A stretch of DNA of 9,632 bases, taken from positions 1 to 9,632 of the forward strand of contig DAHUZG010000120.1 of NCBI GenBank assembly GCA_027306715.1. The letters are read 5' to 3'. This stretch comes from Acidimicrobiaceae bacterium. GTDB taxonomy: Bacteria; Actinomycetota; Acidimicrobiia; Acidimicrobiales; Bog-793. Below, piece by piece: positions 1-4,534 of the stretch (its first letter is position 1; each line of letters starts with the position of its first letter). The notes beneath the pieces are model-generated. The model was not told where the DNA came from and did no database searches. It saw only the letters and a program-made list of their open reading frames with translations. The translations under genes were made by a program, and so were the position numbers.

Positions 1-30
1 GTCGACGATGCCGACCACGAAAGCGTAGCA

Positions 31-54
31 GCTGGCCGGAAGGCCCAGGCCAGC
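31..54 (-). terminator. Hairpin immediately after the last gene, possible terminator
   Basis: gctggcc (31-37) and ggccagc (48-54) form a perfect seven-bp stem with a ten-base loop, only four bases past the stop at 58. No T run follows on the minus strand. The frame beyond it stays open to the window edge (ending VVGIVD from a GTG at 18), too short to call a gene. Confidence 0.35.
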
Positions 55-57
55 GGG

Positions 58-510
58 TCAGCCGCCGGCAGAACCTCCCGCGCCGAGCATCCGTTCGAGG
101 GCCTGGCGGGCGGCTTCGGACTCCGCGGCGAAGTGGCTGAGCGCGTGGGCCAGGGCCGCGGACCAGGCTTCGAGGGTGAGCTCGCGTCGGCTGATCGCCA
201 CGCCGCGGACCCGGCGCGCGAGCGTCGCGACGAGACCGCTCCGAGCGGCGTGGAGCTCGAGGGTCTCCTCGCCGAGCACGATGCGCAGGGTCCGGACCTC
301 GCCGGGCCGTCCAGCCACGCGGTCGGAAAGCGAGCGGTCGCGTTCTACCTCGATCACGCCGGCGGGGAGGGCGTCTTCGAGGGAGGACATCAGCACCTTG
401 GCATAGGTGGACAGATCGGCGTGGTCCGCGCGTAACGCTGCGGACAACAGCGCCAGCCGCTCGGCCTCTCCGGCGCCGGAGTCCTCGATTTCGGCCGGGG
501 GGCCGCTCAC
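58..510 (-). CDS. Conserved-looking 150-residue protein of unknown function, coupled to the YbjQ gene
   Basis: I do not recognise a named family. The GTG start at 510 overlaps the YbjQ gene stop as GTGA and has no ribosome site of its own, so translation is likely coupled. The same frame stays open upstream to 1452, but that part is antisense-like Arg/Pro-rich shadow of the YbjQ gene. The product has an acidic N-terminus, a predicted helix at about 16-48 (ERLALLSAALRADHADLSTY), and four probable strands (GVIEVERD, VRTLRIVLG, ETLELHAAR, and VATLARRVRGVAI). A C-terminal helix at about 109-144 follows (LTLEAWSAALAHALSHFAAE), ending in a Gly-rich GAGGSAGG. No signal peptide, membrane segment or Cys is present. 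Regular strand and helix amphipathicity and codon-position GC bias support real coding. Its place suggests a partner of the YbjQ proteins. Confidence 0.75.
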   Translation of the reverse strand: MSGPPAEIEDSGAGEAERLALLSAALRADHADLSTYAKVLMSSLEDALPAGVIEVERDRSLSDRVAGRPGEVRTLRIVLGEETLELHAARSGLVATLARRVRGVAISRRELTLEAWSAALAHALSHFAAESEAARQALERMLGAGGSAGG

Positions 511-1349
511 CGGTCCGTGAGCGGGAGAACGAGCTGGGGCTTTTGAATGATGTGGTCCGCCCGGGTGGCGCGCACCGCGGTGCCGATCGCGAAGAACTCT
601 GTGGTGTGGCCCCCCCAGCGGTGCGGGAGCGAGAGCAGCTGGACCCCGACGATGCCCTCCGCGTGCAGCTCCTCGGCCTCGGCCTGCATCCGGCTCATCG
701 CCAGCTCGCGGGCGTCGTAGAGCGCCTCGGTGAACTGCGGGATCTCGACGTTGCGCCCGACGTTGCCGAGGGCGGCGAAGCCACGCTGGTGGGCGATGTG
801 GTACACGCAGCTGCCCATCACCATCCCGAGCGGGGCGTAACCGGCCTGGACCAGGGTCCAGAAGTCCTGCCCCGAGAGGTCGGAGGTGAAAGGGAGGCCG
901 TGATCGTTGCGCCAGGAGCCGGAGTCGGCCTTGACGGCGGTGCCGACGGCGATGAACTCGGCGAGGTCGTTGCCGAATTCCTTGAACTCGATGTCGAGGC
1001 GGACCCCGACGATGCCGTCGGCGCCGAGTGCGTTGGCCTCGGCCTCCATCCGGGTCATCGCCAGCTCCCGGGCGTGGTACATCGCCTGGGAGAGCTTGTC
1101 GAGCTCCATGTTCTGGCTCCATCGGCCGACCTGGAGGCCGACGTGGTAGACGCTCGAGCCGAGGACGAGCCCGACGGGGCGGAAGCCCGCCTCGCGCACG
1201 AGGAGGAACTCGTTCACCGTGAGGTCGGAGGTGAACAGGGCGCGCGGCGACCCCGGGCGCATCTCCGCCAGGCGCTTCATGGCGTCTTCGGGGACGCCGC
1301 TCACCACCGCGCCCGTCGTCGCGGCAGTCTTGTCCTCGTCGTCGCTCAT
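507..1349 (-). CDS. Tandem YbjQ/DUF74-domain protein
   Basis: This 280-residue protein has an acidic N-terminus (MSDDEDK), no signal or membrane segment, and two well-kept YbjQ-type domains. Domain 1 (about 37-142) reads LFTSDLTVNEF, VGLVLGSSVYHVG, RELAMTRMEAEANALGADG, then EFIAVGTAV. Domain 2 (about 152-262) repeats the same pattern: LPFTSDLSGQDF, LGMVMGSCVYHIA, RELAMSRMQAEAEELHAEG, then EFFAIGTAV. E. coli YbjQ is a single domain that assembles into a ring-shaped oligomer, so a tandem form may build a pseudo-oligomer with its paralogue; that is inference. Only one Cys (181) is present, which argues against a Cys-based metal site, while a His in each VYH motif (69 and 184) is retained. The ATG at 1349 has a good AGAGGAG site. 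The stop overlaps the next GTG as GTGA, so the downstream protein is probably made in step with this one. It ends VLPLTDR, like its paralogue's tail. Confidence 0.9.
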   Translation of the reverse strand: MSDDEDKTAATTGAVVSGVPEDAMKRLAEMRPGSPRALFTSDLTVNEFLLVREAGFRPVGLVLGSSVYHVGLQVGRWSQNMELDKLSQAMYHARELAMTRMEAEANALGADGIVGVRLDIEFKEFGNDLAEFIAVGTAVKADSGSWRNDHGLPFTSDLSGQDFWTLVQAGYAPLGMVMGSCVYHIAHQRGFAALGNVGRNVEIPQFTEALYDARELAMSRMQAEAEELHAEGIVGVQLLSLPHRWGGHTTEFFAIGTAVRATRADHIIQKPQLVLPLTDR

Positions 1350-1359
1350 CGCGCTCCTC

Positions 1360-1389
1360 TGTCCTTAGTGCTCGTGTCCTTAGTGCTCG
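1360..1389 (-). repeat. Perfect 15-bp tandem repeat just before the second YbjQ gene's ribosome site
   Basis: tgtccttagtgctcg occurs at 1360-1374 and 1375-1389 with no mismatch. On the minus strand each copy is CGAGCACTAAGGACA, relatively AT-rich for this window and containing AAGGA. The second copy ends directly at the AGAGGAG ribosome site (1360-1354), four bases before the ATG at 1349. It may be part of a leader or protein-binding site; function unknown. Confidence 0.85.
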
Positions 1390-1486
1390 AGCCGTCCCTG
1401 CTGCCGGCTGGGCCGGCCCGCCGTGCCGCCGGTGCGGGGCGCTCGCCGGCACAGGCTGAGACCCGGCGCGGCGCGTGTCGCGGCCT

Positions 1487-1505
1487 GCCCGCCACGGGGG
1501 CGGGC
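1487..1505 (-). terminator. GC hairpin downstream of the first YbjQ gene
   Basis: gcccgcc (1487-1493) pairs perfectly with ggcgggc (1499-1505) around a five-base loop, beginning about 21 bp after the stop at 1527. There is no T run. It could be a weak terminator, an mRNA-stabilising structure that sets relative expression of the two paralogues, or chance in GC-rich DNA. Apart from this hairpin and the 15-bp repeats, the 177-bp gap between the two YbjQ genes shows nothing clear. Confidence 0.35.
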
Positions 1506-1526
1506 GGCGCTTCGCCCGTCGGAGGC

Positions 1527-2543
1527 TCAGCGCGCACGCGGTCCTCCGAGCGGCAGCACCATCGACATCCCGGCGAGCTCGTCGAACAGACCCCCGGGCG
1601 TACGCGGGCGACCGGTGTCGGCGTGATGGAAGGAGGCGATCGTCGACGAGAGGACGGTCGCCTCGGCGACGTGGTCACGATGGCCCTCGGCGACCTCGAG
1701 CTCGCGGATGCGAAGGCGCATCGGCTGGGTGAGGATGGCGCCGTCGGCGCCGACCTGTGAGGTGCGCCGCGCCAGCTCCCGCCGGGCGTCGTCGCGCACG
1801 TCCTGCACGAGCTCGGTATATCCGGGCACCTCGGTATTTCCCGCCCAGGCGCTCGATGCCTGGCGCGTGGTCCAGTCGTCGTGGCGGATCCCGATCGAGA
1901 CGGCGACCACGATCGCCGCCGGCACCCAGCCCCGCTGCATCAGCTTGGCGACGTCCTGTCCCGCCAGCCCGGTCGAGAACGGACGCGCCAGGTGGATGCG
2001 GCCGCGGCTTCGCACCGCGGTGCCGAGGGCGACGAACTCCTCGTTCTCCTCTCCCATGTGGTGCTGGCGGAGGTCCACGCCGATCACCCCGTCGGCGCCG
2101 AGCTCACGCGCCTCGGTGAGCATCCTCCCCAGGGCGGTGTCCCAGCCTCGGTAGAGGGCATCGACGAGGGGGCCGAAGCCGGACCATCCGCCGCTATTCG
2201 AGCCGCTCGTCACGGTCGACGGGGCGTAGCCCGAGCCGGCGTAGCCCGAGCCGGCGGCGCCCCCGAACTGGCCCTGGCCGAACGCGCTCGGGAAGGGGCC
2301 CCCGCCGTAACCACCGGCGAGACCGCCGCCGTAGCCCGGGTACCAGCCGCAACCGCCGTATCCCTGCCAGCCGATGTGCTCGACGATGCAGCCCATCACC
2401 TCGCCCACCGCCTCGAGGCCGCAGGCGTCGGCACCGGCCTGACCGGCGACGGCGAGCAGGCTCGAGCGCACCCCCGAGCTGCGTGCCCGCTCCAGGCGGG
2501 CGATCGCGGGAGGCGGGAGTCCCGCTCCGCCCCAGTCGCTCAT
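1527..2543 (-). CDS. Tandem YbjQ/DUF74-domain protein with Gly/Tyr-rich insertion
   Basis: This 338-residue cytoplasmic protein has no signal peptide. It contains two YbjQ-type domains (PF01906 family, called 'putative heavy-metal-binding' by databases; biochemical function unproven). Domain 1 spans about 25-180: VGEVMGCIVEHIGWQ (46-60), then after a long insertion ALGRMLTEARELGADGVIGV (137-156) and the closing strand EEFVALGTAV. Domain 2 spans about 184-306: GWVPAAIVVAVSIGIRH, then ARRELARRTSQVGADGAIL and a final VAEATVLSST. The insertion, about residues 61-124, is Gly-, Tyr- and Ser-rich (GYGGCGWYPGYGGG, AGSGYAGSGY). Cys41, Cys52, His56 and Cys65 cluster and might hold a metal or be redox-active; that is a guess. 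Strands and helices line up with those of the next gene, so the two are paralogues. Both end in a short VLPL tail. Domain 2 is the most diverged copy. The role is unknown. Confidence 0.85.
   Translation of the reverse strand: MSDWGGAGLPPPAIARLERARSSGVRSSLLAVAGQAGADACGLEAVGEVMGCIVEHIGWQGYGGCGWYPGYGGGLAGGYGGGPFPSAFGQGQFGGAAGSGYAGSGYAPSTVTSGSNSGGWSGFGPLVDALYRGWDTALGRMLTEARELGADGVIGVDLRQHHMGEENEEFVALGTAVRSRGRIHLARPFSTGLAGQDVAKLMQRGWVPAAIVVAVSIGIRHDDWTTRQASSAWAGNTEVPGYTELVQDVRDDARRELARRTSQVGADGAILTQPMRLRIRELEVAEGHRDHVAEATVLSSTIASFHHADTGRPRTPGGLFDELAGMSMVLPLGGPRAR
2226..2255 (-). repeat. Perfect 15-bp tandem duplication in the Gly/Tyr-rich insertion
   Basis: gtagcccgagccggc is repeated without mismatch at 2226-2240 and 2241-2255. 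It encodes AGSGY twice, on the minus strand, inside the low-complexity insertion of the YbjQ-domain protein, and marks recent in-frame expansion. Confidence 0.9.
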
Positions 2544-2546
2544 GGC

Positions 2547-2554
2547 ACCTCCCC
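2547..2554 (-). promoter_or_regulatory. Strong ribosome binding site fixing the start at 2543
   Basis: GGGGAGGT sits with GGAGG four bases before the ATG at 2543. The open frame continues upstream to 2837, but this site, together with loss of family-like sequence above it, decides for the ATG at 2543. Confidence 0.75.
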
Positions 2555-2568
2555 GGCCGCTCGCGCGC

Positions 2569-2600
2569 ACCCTACCATCAGGCCCCGCCTCGACCCTCAA
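2569..2600 (-). promoter_or_regulatory. Candidate promoter of the YbjQ-domain unit
   Basis: On the minus strand an extended -10-like TGGTAGGGT (TG-n-TAnnnT) lies at 2577-2569, with TTGAGG at 2600-2595 as a possible -35. The spacing of 20 bp is longer than ideal, so the extended -10 carries most of the weight. Transcription would begin near 2562, leaving a leader of about 20 bases that includes the GGAGG ribosome site. Confidence 0.3.
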
Positions 2601-2617
2601 GCCCTCACTCGACCCTC
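2589..2617. repeat. Two 10-bp direct repeats, candidate operator
   Basis: ctcgaccctc occurs at 2589-2598 and again at 2608-2617, 19 bp apart start to start, close to two turns of the helix. The promoter-proximal copy overlaps the candidate -35 element of the YbjQ unit. This spacing would suit a regulator binding as a tandem dimer, but the motif matches no operator I know. Confidence 0.35.
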
Positions 2618-2643
2618 CGGCAGAGAGGTGAGATAACCCGGCA

Positions 2644-2665
2644 CCGAGGAGTCGGAGCTCCTCAG
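2644..2665 (-). terminator. Hairpin after the ftsB-like gene, possible terminator
   Basis: ccgaggag (2644-2651) pairs with ctcctcag (2658-2665) around a six-base loop, eight pairs with one G-T wobble. It starts 12 bp after the ftsB-like stop. No run of T follows on the minus strand, so strong intrinsic termination is not assured, but its place between two units fits a 3'-end structure. Confidence 0.4.
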
Positions 2666-2676
2666 GGATGCCGCTC

Positions 2677-3129
2677 TCAGAACGCCCAGCGCCAGAACTC
2701 GAGCTGCTGCAGCGTGCGCCCGAGCACTCCGGGGCCGGTCGATCCGGTGCCGGAGCTGGTGGCGCCGAGCCCGGTGAGCGCTGCCGCGCTCCCGGCGACG
2801 AGGTCCGAGCGCGGCAGAGGCGCCTGGCTGATCGCACTGGCGGACGAGCTCGAGCTGGGCGGCAGGATCACGAAGGCGAGCTGGCCGGGACGGACGAGGC
2901 CGTATTCCTGGTGGGCGATAGCCTCGATCGTCGCCGGCTGGCGGAGGGCGGCGTTCTCGGCGCGCAGCGCAGCGTTGCGGGCGCTGATCTCGGCCAGCTG
3001 CTGGCCGGTGATGGCCAGCTGGCGTCGTTGCGAGAGAAGCTCGCCGAGCGGCAGCTGGGTGACGACCAGCGCCCCGGCGAGAGCGACAGCGACGAGCAGC
3101 GCCAACCGCGCCCGGTGCAGCCGGCTCAT
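2677..3129 (-). CDS. FtsB/DivIC-family septum formation initiator protein
   Basis: FtsB/DivIC proteins are small bitopic membrane proteins that join FtsL and FtsQ/DivIB in the divisome. The 150-residue product has a short basic N-terminus (MSRLHRAR), one membrane helix at about 9-25 (LALLVAVALAGALVV), and a coiled coil at about 30-64 with heptad-like leucines and alanines (QLAEISARNAALRAENAALR). The conserved end of the family domain follows at about 67-90 (TIEAIAHQEYGLVRPGQLAF, then VILPP). A Ser/Ala/Gly/Thr-rich linker at 91-135 leads to an unusual aromatic C-terminus, LEFWRWAF. The ATG at 3129 overlaps the eno stop as ATGA; a longer reading up to 3306 would overlap eno and has no family support. 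In M. tuberculosis the homologous Rv1024 likewise follows eno (Rv1023), which supports the assignment. Whether it is functionally FtsB or DivIC cannot be told from sequence. Confidence 0.9.
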   Translation of the reverse strand: MSRLHRARLALLVAVALAGALVVTQLPLGELLSQRRQLAITGQQLAEISARNAALRAENAALRQPATIEAIAHQEYGLVRPGQLAFVILPPSSSSSASAISQAPLPRSDLVAGSAAALTGLGATSSGTGSTGPGVLGRTLQQLEFWRWAF

Positions 3130-4451
3130 GGCGTCCGCGAGCCGGGCGAGGAGCCGGGCGAGGAGCCGGCACCGAAGTAGCGCGGGAAGGCGCCTCGGCC
3201 GGGGAAGGACGCCGTCTCGCCGAGCGACGCCTCGATCCGCAGCAGCTGGTTGTACTTGGCGACGCGGTCCGATCGGGCCGGGGCGCCGGTCTTGATCTGG
3301 CCGCACCCGGTGGCGACGGCAAGGTCGGCGATCGTCGAGTCCTCGGTCTCCCCGGATCGGTGCGAGATCACGCAGCGGTAGCCCGACGAGGTGGCAAGCG
3401 CCACCGTCTCGAGCGTCTCGGTCAGCGTCCCGATCTGGTTGACCTTGACGAGCACGGCGTTGGCGACGCCCGCGGCAATGCCACGCGAGACGCGCTCGAC
3501 GTTGGTCACGAACAGGTCGTCGCCTACGAGCTGGACCCTCTCCCCGACAAGGCGCGTCAGCTCGGCCCAGCCATCCCAGTCCTCCTCGGCCATCCCGTCC
3601 TCGAGCGAGACGACCGGGTAGCGGCTGCAGATGTCGACCCAGTAGGCGGCGAGCTCATGCGGCGACAGCGTGCGGCCCTCGCCGGACAGGACGTAGGCAC
3701 CGTCCTGCCAGAGCTCGGTCGTCGCCGGGTCGAGGGCTATCGCCACGTCGCTGCCGGGACGGCGACCGGTGGCCTCGATCGCCTCGACGAGGACGGCGAG
3801 GGCATCTTCGTTCGTGCCGAGGTCGGGGGCGAAGCCGCCCTCGTCGCCGACTGCTGTGGCAAGCCCGCGGCTGCGCAGAACCGCCCGCAGCGCCTGGTAG
3901 GTCTCGACCCCCCAGCGCAGCGCCTCGCCGAAGCTCGGGGCCCCGACCGGCACGACCATGAACTCTTGGAAGTCGACGTTGTTGTCGGCGTGCACGCCGC
4001 CGTTGAGCACGTTCATCATCGGAACGGGGAGGATATGGGCGCCGGTCCCGCCGACGTAGCGCCACAGCGGGATGCCGAGCTCGCCGGCGGCGGCACGGGC
4101 CACCGCCAGGCTGGCGCCGAGGATGGCGTTGGCGCCGAGACGTGACTTCGCCGGCGTGCCGTCGAGGTCGATCAGCGAGAGGTCGATCCCGCGCTGGTCG
4201 AGGGCCTCGCGCCCGCGAAGGACCGAGGCGATCTCACCGTCGACGTTGGCGACCGCCTTGAGCACCCCTTTCCCCGCGTAGCGCTCGCCCCCGTCACGGA
4301 GCTCGGTCGCCTCGAACCTGCCGGTCGACGCACCGGAGGGGACGATGGCGGAACCGGTCGCTCCGCTCTCGAGCTCGCAGACCACCTCCACCGTCGGGTT
4401 GCCGCGCGAGTCGAGCACCTCACGCGCCACGACCTCGAGGATCTCGCTCAT
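3126..4451 (-). CDS. eno: Enolase (phosphopyruvate hydratase)
   Basis: Enolase interconverts 2-phosphoglycerate and phosphoenolpyruvate in glycolysis and gluconeogenesis, normally as a cytoplasmic Mg-dependent dimer or octamer. The 441-residue protein starts MSEILEVVAREVLDSRGNPT, the classic enolase N-terminus. Key sites are in place: His154 (GGVHADNN), Glu204 (GDEGGFAP), the metal ligands Asp241 (IALD), Glu284 (VSLEDGM) and Asp311 (VGDDLFVTN), the catalytic Lys336 (VLVKVNQIG), the signature SHRSGETED, and Lys387 (GQIKTGAPARSDR). After the family's usual end near GRGAF, about 20 extra residues follow with two SSPG units, produced by a 12-bp DNA repeat. The ATG at 4451 is supported by the conserved N-terminus. 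The stop overlaps the next start as ATGA, so translation of the FtsB-like protein is probably coupled to eno. Confidence 0.99.
   Translation of the reverse strand: MSEILEVVAREVLDSRGNPTVEVVCELESGATGSAIVPSGASTGRFEATELRDGGERYAGKGVLKAVANVDGEIASVLRGREALDQRGIDLSLIDLDGTPAKSRLGANAILGASLAVARAAAGELGIPLWRYVGGTGAHILPVPMMNVLNGGVHADNNVDFQEFMVVPVGAPSFGEALRWGVETYQALRAVLRSRGLATAVGDEGGFAPDLGTNEDALAVLVEAIEATGRRPGSDVAIALDPATTELWQDGAYVLSGEGRTLSPHELAAYWVDICSRYPVVSLEDGMAEEDWDGWAELTRLVGERVQLVGDDLFVTNVERVSRGIAAGVANAVLVKVNQIGTLTETLETVALATSSGYRCVISHRSGETEDSTIADLAVATGCGQIKTGAPARSDRVAKYNQLLRIEASLGETASFPGRGAFPRYFGAGSSPGSSPGSRTP
3139..3170 (-). repeat. 12-bp tandem repeat, about 2.7 copies, in the enolase tail
   Basis: The unit gagccgggcgag occurs at 3139-3150 and 3151-3162, with a partial third copy at 3163-3170. 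It is in frame and encodes the SSPG-SSPG-SR tail of enolase. It ends about ten bases before the ATG of the downstream ftsB-like gene, so copy-number change would alter the enolase tail without shifting frame. Confidence 0.85.
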
Positions 4452-4465
4452 GACCTGTGGCTCCT

Positions 4466-4493
4466 GTTACTAGAGTGAAAGATGTTAGCAAAG
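4466..4493 (-). promoter_or_regulatory. AT-rich promoter-like patch upstream of eno
   Basis: In the 83-bp gap between mazG and eno, this 28-bp stretch has only 10 G/C bases, far below its surroundings. On the minus strand it reads through TTTGCT and TAACAT to CTCTAGTAAC and ends just before an AGGAG. A -35/-10 pair TTTGCT with 17 bp to TAACAG can be drawn but matches the consensus poorly. AT content and position are the main evidence that eno and the downstream ftsB-like gene have their own promoter. AGGAG at about 4461-4465, nine bases before the ATG, is the likely ribosome site for eno. Confidence 0.35.
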
Positions 4494-4534
4494 CTGCTGG
4501 TGGCGCTCGAGGCAGGGACCGCCCGGAGCGCAGC

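Noticed and set aside
1..57. A possible start of a further gene at the left edge (GTG at 18, giving VVGIVD).
   Set aside because: Only six codons are visible, with no ribosome site; too little to call.
1346..1498. A possible 49-codon small gene (GTG to an ATGA overlap) in the gap between the YbjQ genes.
   Set aside because: No ribosome site, its GTG lies in the hairpin loop, and the product is Arg/Pro/Ala-rich shadow-like sequence. The 15-bp repeat gives STKDT twice in this frame, but any 15-bp repeat is in frame with itself.
543..1760. A 405-codon plus-strand open frame across the YbjQ genes.
   Set aside because: Antisense to conserved YbjQ motifs and runs through the intergenic gap and into the next gene; its composition is His/Arg/Ala/Gly shadow-like.
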